Source: Pseudosulfitobacter sp. DSM 107133 (GTDB taxonomy: Bacteria; Pseudomonadota; Alphaproteobacteria; Rhodobacterales; Rhodobacteraceae). From it: DNA of 64,000 nucleotides. Below, in pieces: positions 7,831-15,739 of the stretch. How positions within the stretch are numbered: position 1 is the first letter of the stretch; each line of letters starts with the position of its first letter. The translations under genes were made by a program, and so were the position numbers. Location: the NCBI RefSeq assembly GCF_022788695.1, contig NZ_CP085161.1:41695-105694 (forward strand), written 5' to 3'. The notes under the pieces are model-generated. The model saw only the letters and a program-made list of their open reading frames with translations, was not told the origin of the DNA and searched no databases.

Positions 7831-9252
7831 CTATTCGTCGTAGTAGAATTTCAAGTCGCGTCGCTCTTTCAACTGGGCAGGTCGGTAGGGCTTAACCTCG
7901 CCACACTGGGCGACGGCCTTGGCTCGCATGCGCTCTTCGACTGAAGGATGGAGCGGGAAGTCGTCGCCAACTGCGCGAATTCCCTTCTTCCAGCGGATGC
8001 GGAGGGGGCCAAATGCTACCAACGCGTCTTCGCGGTGCTGCAAACCCAGAGGGTCAGGGGAGCGGTTCAAGACGTTCTCGTTGATCTGGATCGACGGCAC
8101 GCAGTCTTTCAATTCGTCGACCATCCAATCGAGGGCGATATCGCTCAGGCGGGACTCTGCCTCGGGATAACTTCCACCGATGTCGCTATGGCAGCCCGGG
8201 AACCAGACCTGCTTCAACCACTTCGGCTCTCGATCTTTGGTCTCAATCGCGGCCGCCTTGGATGCCCATCCGACCCTTGGAAAGTCAGCACGGTCTTCGT
8301 CGATCGCCATGGCATGACGGGCGTGTTGGACATCGGGATCAAGCCACTTGTCGTAGTTGCGCTTGTTCCAAGCCGCGAAATGACCCGTCTTGAGGATCTG
8401 CGGCCAATCCGTTGGGCGCCAAAGCTTCAGTTTGCGTTCGGGATCGTCCGAGAAATATTTGAAGTTGTCGAGCAACAGGGAACCAAGCTGCCAAAGAAGC
8501 GCAACTAGTAGTACGCCGAGTGGAACAACCAAAAGCCAAGACCACCCGAATGCAACACCTGCGGCAAAAGCCGACCCGACGCCGAACGTGACGCCCCAGA
8601 CCAAGGTGCGGACAACAGCCGTTCGCAGTGACGCCACGGTGTCGAAGACCCCGATGAATGTTGGCTGAACGTTTCCCTGATTGTCTTCGCCTTCAATGGG
8701 AAAGCTCGAATACTTTTTGCGAAATCGTTTGCCGAGCTCTTCACGGTTGTTGAAGTAAGGATCTTGTCCGCGCGGTTTTCCAGCACCGTGATTATACACG
8801 AATTTTACAGCGTCCTTGGCTATCTTCCGCAATCCGGGACCGTGACGCGGGACCGGCGAACCATCCGGCATCTGCGTCGGGACACCGCAGAGGTTCATAA
8901 CGTTCGCCAGTGCTCTTACTGTGTAGGCCCCGCGCGAGAACCCGAACAGCAACACACGGTCGCCGGGTTCGTAATTGGCGATGATCTGCTCGTAGCAATC
9001 GATGATGTTGTGGTCGATGCCAGTGCCGACGGCGCTTTCCAAGATCGGCTTGATCCGACCGAATAACCCGCCACTTTCTCCTGTTCCCAAGCCAGGGTCG
9101 TAAAAGGCCACTTGGTCCTTCGGGCTAATTGGTGAATCTGGACCCGGACGCATGGCTCGATACATCTTGTAAACATTCGACAGCCGTTGGTCAGGCCTGG
9201 CGCCGCCCATTTGGCCTGTTCCGTCCGAGAATATGCAGATGTTCTTTACCAT
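7831..9252 (-). CDS. DUF2235 family alpha/beta hydrolase with membrane segment
   Basis: A 473-residue protein of the DUF2235 (T6SS Tle1-like phospholipase) family. Seen: the nucleophile elbow GFSRG at about residues 104-108, a GVFDT segment near 201-205 that may give the catalytic Asp, and GCHSDIGGSY with the likely catalytic His. Two hydrophobic helices (about 215-257) interrupt the hydrolase fold and should anchor it in the membrane. The start at 9252 follows GGGGCGAC; an ATG four codons upstream is the alternative. It is the last gene of the leftward CBASS operon, 108 bases after the nucC stop codon, and may be co-transcribed. Family members attack lipids; a role as an extra CBASS effector or a separate membrane-acting gene is inference. 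Confidence 0.8.
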   Translation of the reverse strand: MVKNICIFSDGTGQMGGARPDQRLSNVYKMYRAMRPGPDSPISPKDQVAFYDPGLGTGESGGLFGRIKPILESAVGTGIDHNIIDCYEQIIANYEPGDRVLLFGFSRGAYTVRALANVMNLCGVPTQMPDGSPVPRHGPGLRKIAKDAVKFVYNHGAGKPRGQDPYFNNREELGKRFRKKYSSFPIEGEDNQGNVQPTFIGVFDTVASLRTAVVRTLVWGVTFGVGSAFAAGVAFGWSWLLVVPLGVLLVALLWQLGSLLLDNFKYFSDDPERKLKLWRPTDWPQILKTGHFAAWNKRNYDKWLDPDVQHARHAMAIDEDRADFPRVGWASKAAAIETKDREPKWLKQVWFPGCHSDIGGSYPEAESRLSDIALDWMVDELKDCVPSIQINENVLNRSPDPLGLQHREDALVAFGPLRIRWKKGIRAVGDDFPLHPSVEERMRAKAVAQCGEVKPYRPAQLKERRDLKFYYDE

Positions 9253-9360
9253 TTGTCGCCCCATCCAAGAACACGAAGTACAGTCAAAGTCCCTTAACCG
9301 CCAATCGATAGCTGTTGGTGCCGCCGCGAAGCAAAAAGCCGAAGCGGACTTTGGCGACAG

Positions 9361-10083
9361 CTACTTGGTCAGCCAATCGCCGTAGGCATCGATATCGATC
9401 ATTGGCACAGTGCCGCTGAACTGGAGCCGTGAGATCAGTGCAAATAAGAAAGCCGTTGCCGGTTTTGACCCCTCAACAAGGTTATATCGCCCATCCTCGG
9501 CGAACAGGAAATGCCCGTGAGAGGCAACGCATCCGATGTCCAACCTCCTATCATCTTCGCCTTCGTTGAGGATCTTTTCGAACGATGCACCGAGGGGAGG
9601 TTTCCATTCGCTCTCAAAAGTAAGAAGCCCACCAATGATGGGAATGAGCTGTTTTGGCGGATAAACCCCACCAGCATGAGGGATTGGTAGGCTGGTCCGA
9701 TGCAAATTTCGGACTGAAGCCACCTTGTCTTGCGCGTATCTCACCAGACCGGCATCTGCCGTCTGCTTGGCCTCAAAAACAGCGTATACACTTTCTGCTG
9801 GAACTATGAGCTGTTCTTCGTAGGTGAAAATGAAGGGCGAATATTGACGGTCAAAGATCACGGCATCAATTTGATCGCTAAAATTTCCCCGGCTATCGAC
9901 GACATGAGCACTTGCAACCTGATATCTCTCAGGGATGTACTGTGCGAGCATATCGATCCAAATCGCTTCGCTTGCGTCCCCTTTTGTACCGGGATGCTTG
10001 AACGACTTCCGCGCCGTTGACAGCCGATGCTGAATATCCTCGTGCAACGATGATAGAAGTTGTGATAGCGACCATTCAGCCAT
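9361..10083 (-). CDS. nucC: NucC, CBASS effector endonuclease
   Basis: A 240-residue protein that I recognise as NucC by close similarity, as remembered, to the E. coli MS115-1 protein along its whole length (for example AESVYAVFEAKQ, SLPIPHAGG, LQFSGTVPMIDIDAYG). NucC is a restriction-endonuclease-fold double-strand DNase. It forms trimers that pair into hexamers when cyclic tri-AMP binds, and then destroys the host chromosome to abort infection. The catalytic residues fall at D73, E104 and K106, the same numbers as in the characterised enzyme, so it should be active. It begins 12 bases after the CD-NTase stop codon. Its presence predicts that the neighbouring synthase makes cAAA. Confidence 0.95.
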   Translation of the reverse strand: MAEWSLSQLLSSLHEDIQHRLSTARKSFKHPGTKGDASEAIWIDMLAQYIPERYQVASAHVVDSRGNFSDQIDAVIFDRQYSPFIFTYEEQLIVPAESVYAVFEAKQTADAGLVRYAQDKVASVRNLHRTSLPIPHAGGVYPPKQLIPIIGGLLTFESEWKPPLGASFEKILNEGEDDRRLDIGCVASHGHFLFAEDGRYNLVEGSKPATAFLFALISRLQFSGTVPMIDIDAYGDWLTK

Positions 10084-10095
10084 TGTTTCTTCTTT

Positions 10096-10995
10096 CTAAG
10101 ACAGCGGAAATTTTGGTCCGAAGAAAGCGCGCCACGCTTTCAGGGCGTCTCCGTTCTTGCCCTGGCGCGCCAAGTGAATTGCGGCAGCGATGTCGCGGTT
10201 TGCCTGATCCAGAATTGTCTGGGCGCGCTTCACCATCGCTGCGTCCATTCGATCGCTAACAGGAGACCCGAGCCCGGCCGGATCTGGCCAATCCTCGTGA
10301 ATTCGGTCGCGTAGCGTAGCGAAGAACGCTTGGATTTCGCGGTCATGTGAACCACCCCATCCACCATGGAGGCATTCCATCGCCATGACCTCGATCAGAA
10401 AGGATGGCTTGATAGGTTTTTCTCCGTGGCGGCTGTTTTGGTTCCAGTACTTCACCATGCGCACCAGGCCCTTCCACTCATTGCCATAAGCTTGGTGGGC
10501 CGAAACAGCCTTCTGTGCATGGATTTCGGGATTTGTTCCCATCCACTTCCCGGTTGTGTTGTTCGGGATCTCGTAGTCGTCGCCCTTTGCAAATGCGGGC
10601 ACTGCATCCACGCTTACAACCCGGTAATCTGTGTTGTCGTCGGAATCGACGACGACACCAAAGTCCACACCCACAGAGCGTCCCTGTTTTTTGACGGCGC
10701 TGCTTCCATAAACGTCAACCAACGTATCGTAGAATGCGGTCAGTATCTTGTCAGGATGTTTGTCTCGATAGTGGTCCTCGTCCTTTCCAAGAACGAAGAA
10801 GATATCGACATCCTTGAGTGGTTTGGACTTGGTCCAGCGGGCGTAGCTTCCTGTCAAAAAGCTACGGTCGATCTGAAAGGCCTTATCCAGATGCTCGCGA
10901 ACTTCCTTCTGCCGCTTGGATGCGTTCTGCTGCTCTCTTTCGTTCAACTCCATTCGGCTCTTGAACTTTTTGAATGCGTCCGGGAGTGAAATCAT
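10096..10995 (-). CDS. CBASS CD-NTase (cyclic oligonucleotide synthase)
   Basis: A 299-residue nucleotidyltransferase of the cGAS/DncV-like superfamily. Seen: the GS motif at 49-50 (FLTGSYARW), the metal-binding DVD at 62-64 ([10 protein letters not shown]) and a third acid near D129 (RVVSVDAV). The start is the ATG that overlaps the upstream HORMA stop codon (ATGA); the longer open frame to 11106 is discounted. In type III CBASS this enzyme is switched on by HORMA proteins and makes the second messenger; with a NucC partner that is expected to be cyclic tri-AMP (CdnC/CdnD clade). The clade assignment needs a tree. All catalytic residues are present. Confidence 0.9.
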   Translation of the reverse strand: MISLPDAFKKFKSRMELNEREQQNASKRQKEVREHLDKAFQIDRSFLTGSYARWTKSKPLKDVDIFFVLGKDEDHYRDKHPDKILTAFYDTLVDVYGSSAVKKQGRSVGVDFGVVVDSDDNTDYRVVSVDAVPAFAKGDDYEIPNNTTGKWMGTNPEIHAQKAVSAHQAYGNEWKGLVRMVKYWNQNSRHGEKPIKPSFLIEVMAMECLHGGWGGSHDREIQAFFATLRDRIHEDWPDPAGLGSPVSDRMDAAMVKRAQTILDQANRDIAAAIHLARQGKNGDALKAWRAFFGPKFPLS

Positions 10996-11495
10996 GATGC
11001 CTGCCTCCAATACGCTGCCGTCGCTCCCAGACCGTTGTGTTCGATGGTGGAGCCAAGGCTTTGGCGAACCATACCGTCTGTAGATCGGGCGGTGGTCCGG
11101 TGCCAACCCGGGACATCAGGTCGTCCAGGCTTTGTACGTAGCAGGAGGTCATACTTGGCGCTTGCCGGCGCAACTCCCGCTTTGCGAATTGCCCAACGAA
11201 GTTGATCGGTGTCCGTCCAGAAGTTTCCATCTCCAGCAGACCAACTGTAGTTCACGTCGATATCCCAACGCAGGATTAGTCCATTGGTTGCCGGATCGTA
11301 TATCTCGAGTGTGATCTTCTCGAGGTCTTCGCTCTCCAACCATGCCTTGATTCCGCGCATGTTGATTTCCGTGTCGTTCACGAAATTTGTTGGATCCATG
11401 CCACTCAGACGGATAATGTCTTTGAGGCTCTTGAGGATGTTATCGGCCACATAGGTGACAGACTGGGTGCGGGAATACGTGATGACTGTTGTCAT
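10992..11495 (-). CDS. Bacterial HORMA-domain protein of type III CBASS
   Basis: A 167-residue protein starting [19 protein letters not shown], with features of bacterial HORMA proteins: an N-terminal helix followed by [12 protein letters not shown] and a beta-rich core ([21 protein letters not shown]). In type III CBASS, HORMA proteins (Cap7/Cap8) act as infection sensors: the closed, peptide-bound form binds and activates the CD-NTase, and the TRIP13-like ATPase reopens it. Stop and start codons overlap by 4 bases with both neighbours (ATGA), so the gene is translationally coupled to the upstream second HORMA gene and to the synthase. The call rests on sequence feel plus the diagnostic gene order. 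Confidence 0.8.
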   Translation of the reverse strand: MTTVITYSRTQSVTYVADNILKSLKDIIRLSGMDPTNFVNDTEINMRGIKAWLESEDLEKITLEIYDPATNGLILRWDIDVNYSWSAGDGNFWTDTDQLRWAIRKAGVAPASAKYDLLLRTKPGRPDVPGWHRTTARSTDGMVRQSLGSTIEHNGLGATAAYWRQAS

Positions 11496-11965
11496 GGTTT
11501 CAACAACCCCTCGAGATCAATTTCGAGCGTAGCACCTTGCGAGTTGTTCGCTGTGTCTTGCTTTTTGGTTTCGGTTCTGTCGCGTGCTGTGATGCGGTTG
11601 CTCTTCTGTTGCAGCGCAGATTGGACCCAACCGAGATCATCGGGTTCACATGGCAGTGAAATCGACCAATCACCTTTCAGCGGGTCAAACCCGAGCACGT
11701 CTTCGTTCGCGTCCGACCCGTCGATCGCATCGTCATCGTAAAGACAGTAGATGCGCGTCTGCGGCCCTTCACAGCTGACAATGATTGGTGAGTTTTCGCA
11801 GGCTTTGTCCGCGATTATGCTGCTTGCAATGCCAGCGACACTGCTGAGTTCTTGCTGCGCTCCGGTATTTGTACGGGTGAGCAAGTCGCTGATGGCGGCC
11901 CATGTTGCCAATGCGTCGCGATGCGGAGAGCTTCGGAATGTTCTGCGGGCTACAGTTATCATCAC
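11492..11965 (-). CDS. Second HORMA-type CBASS protein with possible closure motif
   Basis: A 157-residue protein between the TRIP13-like ATPase and the first HORMA gene, overlapping each by 4 bases. The sequence is more divergent than its neighbour; I infer a HORMA-like protein from the position that a second HORMA (as in the Pseudomonas aeruginosa system) occupies. The last 30 residues are separated by a polar linker ([14 protein letters not shown]) and end in a short hydrophobic-acidic strand, [11 protein letters not shown]. That looks like a closure motif that the partner HORMA safety belt could capture. No membrane segment or signal peptide is seen. Alternatives: an unrelated accessory factor. 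Confidence 0.65.
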   Translation of the reverse strand: MMITVARRTFRSSPHRDALATWAAISDLLTRTNTGAQQELSSVAGIASSIIADKACENSPIIVSCEGPQTRIYCLYDDDAIDGSDANEDVLGFDPLKGDWSISLPCEPDDLGWVQSALQQKSNRITARDRTETKKQDTANNSQGATLEIDLEGLLKP

Positions 11966-12867
11966 TTCCCCCGATTCGCTCTTTTGTTGGTTTGGGCTGA
12001 TTTTGCGGCAGCAGCTAACTGGGGCAGTGTTACTGAGCCGGGGTTCAGTGCCACCTGAGTGTTAGAGGCGAGCGCGTTTGCGACGGTCTTTCGGATTGTC
12101 CTGCCGTCGAGGCCGACGAATTCGCCAGCACAGGTGTCGAAACCACGGTCGCTGGTCAGCTCTTCTATCTCAGGATACGTGCTGCTTAGCCCCAACAGGC
12201 ATTCCCGCAAAATCGTCTTGCAGGCTTCCTTTCCGGGAAGAGGCACTTCAAGCACCAGATCGCATCGGGAAACGAAGGCATCGTCCACCGCTTCCGGGTA
12301 GTTGCTGGTTGCCACAAACAGCAGGTTCTTGTGAGATTCTGCCAGCAGGTCGAGCTGTACCAGAACGGCGTCCGTGGCTCGATGAATGTCGACAGGGTTG
12401 GCATCGAGGCTTAGCCTAGAGCGGTCCACCGCAAGGGTTTCCACTTCATCTAGCAGGACAATCGTCGGGCCTGCATTGGCAAGTTCTGAAAGTGTTTGCG
12501 CGAAGAGGTCAGTAACCGCTCGCTGCGTTTTCCCCATGGCGGAACTCGTCAAGCCATGCGCTTCAACCTCGACCAGTTGGAAGTTCCCCCCCTTGAAAGC
12601 CGCTGCTGTTCGGTTGGCCAACCCTCGCGCGAGCGACGTTTTGCCCGTTCCGGGTGCGCCAACCAACAGGAGGACGCCATGGAGTGGCAACACGGCTCGG
12701 CTCATCTTTGGTCGCATTGTGAAATTCAGCACCGCCTGAGAGAGCAGGCGCTCCTTTATCTCGGCTTCGACGATGATCGAGTCCCAGAGTTCTGCCAGAC
12801 CGGGGTCCGGCAGTGCCGTGATCTTCTGAATTCCTCTAGGTAGGTCGCCCGCAAACGGTGCGTTCAT
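11962..12867 (-). CDS. TRIP13/Pch2-like AAA+ ATPase of CBASS
   Basis: A 301-residue AAA+ protein. Walker A is GAPGTGKT at 70-77, Walker B IVLLDEVETL near 136-145, and a sensor segment LLFVATSNYPEAVDDAF follows; VSRCDLVLEVPLPG contains the arginine-finger region. This layout matches TRIP13/Pch2 (Cap6), which in type III CBASS disassembles the active CD-NTase-HORMA complex and sets the threshold for activation. It is the first gene of the leftward operon. Its ATG is preceded by AGAGGAAG, and the divergent promoter region to the regulator gene lies just upstream. A TRIP13-type ATPase next to HORMA, CD-NTase and NucC is diagnostic of the system. Confidence 0.9.
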   Translation of the reverse strand: MNAPFAGDLPRGIQKITALPDPGLAELWDSIIVEAEIKERLLSQAVLNFTMRPKMSRAVLPLHGVLLLVGAPGTGKTSLARGLANRTAAAFKGGNFQLVEVEAHGLTSSAMGKTQRAVTDLFAQTLSELANAGPTIVLLDEVETLAVDRSRLSLDANPVDIHRATDAVLVQLDLLAESHKNLLFVATSNYPEAVDDAFVSRCDLVLEVPLPGKEACKTILRECLLGLSSTYPEIEELTSDRGFDTCAGEFVGLDGRTIRKTVANALASNTQVALNPGSVTLPQLAAAAKSAQTNKRANRGK

Positions 12868-12918
12868 GGCTACTTCCTCTTTTCTTTGCCTGTTTAGCGC
12901 CTCGTGAAGCGACTTGGC

Positions 12919-13032
12919 GGTTTACAAATTTGCCTTTCTTTCGGCTTGCTGTTACAAGTTAGGGACAAAAAGCCGCGCTTTCAAGCATTGTAGTTTACAA
13001 AATATCAATCATATGGGTGAAATGTAAACCAC
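12919..13032. promoter_or_regulatory. Divergent control region with repeated GTTTACAAA boxes
   Basis: Between the CBASS operon (left) and the XRE-ImmA/IrrE gene (right). GGTTTACAAATT occurs at 12919-12930, a weaker GTTACAAGTT at 12951-12960, AGTTTACAAAAT at 12992-13003, and the inverted form ATGTAAACC at 13022-13030. The last two form an inverted pair centred near 13012 and close to the regulator's own start. Such spaced inverted boxes suit a dimeric HTH repressor that controls both directions. Binding is inferred. Confidence 0.55.
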
Positions 13033-13048
13033 CCACTGGGAGGACGTT

Positions 13049-14110
13049 ATGATTGGCAAGCGACTCAAAGGAGCCCGGGCAGCATCTGGCCTCTCGCTCC
13101 GTGCACTTTCCGATGCCATGGAGAAAAAGGTGTCCGCTCAAGCCATAGGCAAGTACGAGCGCAATGAAGACATGCCCGGATCGGGCGTGCTGCTAGGTCT
13201 TGCCCGAGCACTCGAGGTCTCTGTGGATTTCCTGCTGAGCGATGACGAGCTTGAGTTGGAGGGCGTGGAGTTTCGCAAGTCAGCCAGCTCGTCAGCCAAG
13301 GAGATCGCGACGATCGAAGCCAAGACGCTCAATATGGTTGAAAAGTACCTCGCCATCGAAAGCTTGCTGAATCTTTCGAGCCAGGAATGGGATGCCCCAC
13401 ACGAAGCGCCCTACTGGGTGGCCGATGTTCGTGATGCCGAAGACGCGGCTCGCAACATGCGTGCTTCCTGGCAGCTGGGTCACGATCCGATCCCAATGCT
13501 TGCTGAACTCCTCGAGGAGCACGGGATCAAGGTGTTGTCTTTGGACGTTGATCGGATTGATGGCCTTGCGGCCAAAGTCCGTCGAAAAGAGCATCACTCT
13601 GCGCGGGTGATTATGATCAAGAAGAAGACCTGGTCTGAACGGAAGCGCTTCAGTTTAGCTCACGAACTGGGCCACATGGTTCTTAAGGTCGCTGAAGGAT
13701 GTGATTCAGAACGCGCCGCAAATCGATTTGCTGGTGCATTTCTCGTTCCGGCAGAAGTGCTACGGCAGGAGATCGGTGCCCGCAGAACGGACATAAGCAT
13801 TGGTGAGCTCATTAGTCTAAAGGATCGGTTTGGCGTCAGCATTCAAGCGCTGACGTATCGATGCAAGGATTTGGACATCATCAACCAGGCAACATTTGCG
13901 CGCCTGTTCAAGGTCTATAAGCAACGGGGTTGGCGCGATGAGCCGTTCGAGGAGCCGAATTCCATTCCTTGGGAACGAGAAGAGCCTGACCGCTTTCAGA
14001 GGCTGTGTTTTCGTGCCCTCTCCGAAGGGTTGATTGGGTTGTCTCGCGCGGCAGAACTTCTCGAAATACGAGTAAAAGAGCTGGAAGAACGGTTGAACCA
14101 CATGTCATAG
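13049..14110 (+). CDS. XRE-family regulator fused to ImmA/IrrE metallopeptidase
   Basis: A 353-residue fusion. Residues 1-65 are an XRE helix-turn-helix (KRLKGARAASGLSLRALSD, YERNEDMPGSGVL). After a linker, residues about 150-250 are an ImmA/IrrE (COG2856) zinc peptidase with HELGH at 205-209 and a downstream ERAANRFAGAFLVP segment giving the third ligand. GGGAGG precedes the ATG. Proteins of this sort are repressors inactivated by, or acting through, proteolysis. In several CBASS loci a separate HTH repressor (CapH) and metallopeptidase (CapP) sit divergently and derepress the operon on DNA damage; here both functions may be in one chain. Alternatively it is the antitoxin-like half of a pair with the PIN gene 8 bases downstream. 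Confidence 0.85.
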   Translation: MIGKRLKGARAASGLSLRALSDAMEKKVSAQAIGKYERNEDMPGSGVLLGLARALEVSVDFLLSDDELELEGVEFRKSASSSAKEIATIEAKTLNMVEKYLAIESLLNLSSQEWDAPHEAPYWVADVRDAEDAARNMRASWQLGHDPIPMLAELLEEHGIKVLSLDVDRIDGLAAKVRRKEHHSARVIMIKKKTWSERKRFSLAHELGHMVLKVAEGCDSERAANRFAGAFLVPAEVLRQEIGARRTDISIGELISLKDRFGVSIQALTYRCKDLDIINQATFARLFKVYKQRGWRDEPFEEPNSIPWEREEPDRFQRLCFRALSEGLIGLSRAAELLEIRVKELEERLNHMS

Positions 14111-14117
14111 TAGTTAT

Positions 14118-14603
14118 GTGCAAGTTCTTGTTTCCGATACCTCTGTCTTGATTGACATCGAAAGAGCCTCGCTGACCGCGAGGCTTTTTGACCTGCCTTA
14201 TGAATTTGTGGTCCCAGATATTCTGTATGAATCGGAACTCCTCGATTGGTTGGGCCCTGATTTGCTCGATCTTGGATTGAAGGTCGAACAACTCACTCCA
14301 CAAGAAACCGCACGTGCAACAGAACTGAAACGGGCGAAAGCAATGCTATCGACGCCAGATGTTTTTGCGTTCTGTTTAGCGGTGGAACGGAATTGGGTAC
14401 TACTAACCGGCGATGGTGCGCTTAGGGCAGAAGCAGAGAGTCAAAAGCTCTCGATGCACGGTGTGTTGTGGGTGTTTGACGAAATGGAAAAACACATGGT
14501 TTGTGCGACAAGCGCGCTAAAAGCGGGTTTGGAGGCCGTTCGTGACCATCCGAGATGCAGACTTCCACAAAAAGAAATCAACCGAAGACTTGCACGATAC
14601 TAG
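14118..14603 (+). CDS. PIN-like domain protein
   Basis: A 161-residue protein with a GTG start 8 bases after the regulator's stop codon. Seen: VLVSDTSVLIDIE at the N-terminus with D7 and D13, an acidic residue in the TPDVFAFCLAV helix, and LLTGDGALR near residue 97-105. These are the spaced acidic residues of PIN-domain ribonucleases and fit COG2405/DUF3368-like members. Genes of this kind often follow XRE-ImmA/IrrE proteins, and the pair may act as a toxin-antitoxin-like unit; whether it also serves the adjacent CBASS is unknown. Tight spacing says it is co-transcribed with the regulator. Confidence 0.7.
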   Translation: MQVLVSDTSVLIDIERASLTARLFDLPYEFVVPDILYESELLDWLGPDLLDLGLKVEQLTPQETARATELKRAKAMLSTPDVFAFCLAVERNWVLLTGDGALRAEAESQKLSMHGVLWVFDEMEKHMVCATSALKAGLEAVRDHPRCRLPQKEINRRLARY

Positions 14604-14755
14604 CCCTTCGCCACGACGAAATGCCACTCCCACGTGGGCGTAGGAGCCAGCCCGCTGCAACTGTGTCTGCCGATCAAAGTCCGCTCCTGCAATTGACCAT
14701 TGGAGCCTTCGCTCCAGCCGCGAACGGCAGCTTCCGACCCTTTGTGCCGAGGGGC

Positions 14756-15739
14756 TTACGACCCCGGCAGATAGAACTCCGTAATCCCTCGCTTGCCCTC
14801 GGCGCGGCCGAGCTGCACGATCACATCGATGGATTTCCGGATGTATTCGCGCACTTCGGCGAAGGTCAGCGGTGTGCCAGCCTGCAGCACCATGATCGCA
14901 AGCCGGTCGATGGCGAGTTCTGCGGTTTCAGCGTGGATTGTAGAGACCGACCCGCCATGGCCGGTGTTGATGGCTTCGAGATAGGTCAGGGCCTCGGCCC
15001 CGCGCAGTTCGCCAACGATGATCCGGTCGGGTCGCATTCGGAGGGAGGCCTGGAGAAGGGCGTTGGCGCTACGTTGCGAGCCGGAACCGCGGTCGGCCAA
15101 GAGGGCGACGGTGTTGGGTTGACCGGGGAAGAGCTCGAAGGCGTCTTCGATGGTGATCAGCCGTTCGCGTTCGCTGACATGAGTCAGAAGGTGGCGGGCG
15201 AAAGTGGTTTTGCCGGTCGAGGTCCCACCGCTGATCAGGACGTTGAGCCGCCCCTCGACCAGGGTCTGCAACGCGGCTTCGAGGTTCTCATCTGCCAGAC
15301 TGGCGATGTTCTTCATTTTCTCGGCGCGGAGCGCGTCCAGCGACACGGCCTTGCCGAAGAGATAGGCCGGGGCGTAGTCCCGGACGCTGCCCGAGGCGAA
15401 GAGACGGATGGTGATCGAGGCACCGCGATCGATGGCGGGCGGTACGGCGACCTGGACCCGAAGCGGACGGCCTGCATATTCTACCTTGCCGGAGACGAGG
15501 GGGTTCTTTTCAGAAACGCGGGCCTTGGCATCGCCGACGATGGTCTGGGCCATGTTGAGGGCTGTGGTCCGATCCACGGTCTGACCTTCGTGGCGCATGG
15601 TGGCGTCGCCTGCGACCTCAAGCCAGACCTTGCCGTCCGGGTTGATCGCGATCTCGACCACGTCATCGCGTCGCAAGAGGTCGCGGAACGGGTCGAGATA
15701 GCGCTCGAGATATGAGGCTGGCGATGCCTGATCCATCAA
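14756..15739 (-). CDS. virB11: VirB11 type IV secretion ATPase
   Basis: A 327-residue hexameric traffic ATPase of the VirB11/PulE family. An N-terminal domain is followed by Walker A GGTSTGKTTF at 171-180, an Asp box (RLITIEDAFEL), Walker B (RIIVGELRGAEAL) and a His box (GHGGSVSTIHAE). It works at the cytoplasmic mouth of the channel with VirB4 and VirD4, first for pilus assembly and then for substrate transfer. It is the last gene of the leftward virB operon; the start overlaps the virB10 stop codon by 4 bases. Convergent with the PIN gene. Confidence 0.92.
   Translation of the reverse strand: MMDQASPASYLERYLDPFRDLLRRDDVVEIAINPDGKVWLEVAGDATMRHEGQTVDRTTALNMAQTIVGDAKARVSEKNPLVSGKVEYAGRPLRVQVAVPPAIDRGASITIRLFASGSVRDYAPAYLFGKAVSLDALRAEKMKNIASLADENLEAALQTLVEGRLNVLISGGTSTGKTTFARHLLTHVSERERLITIEDAFELFPGQPNTVALLADRGSGSQRSANALLQASLRMRPDRIIVGELRGAEALTYLEAINTGHGGSVSTIHAETAELAIDRLAIMVLQAGTPLTFAEVREYIRKSIDVIVQLGRAEGKRGITEFYLPGS

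Noticed and set aside
13049..14603. Plain type II toxin-antitoxin call for the XRE-ImmA/IrrE and PIN pair
   Set aside because: Kept only as an alternative, because the antitoxin-like partner is a 353-residue peptidase fusion and the divergent boxes point to a wider regulatory role.
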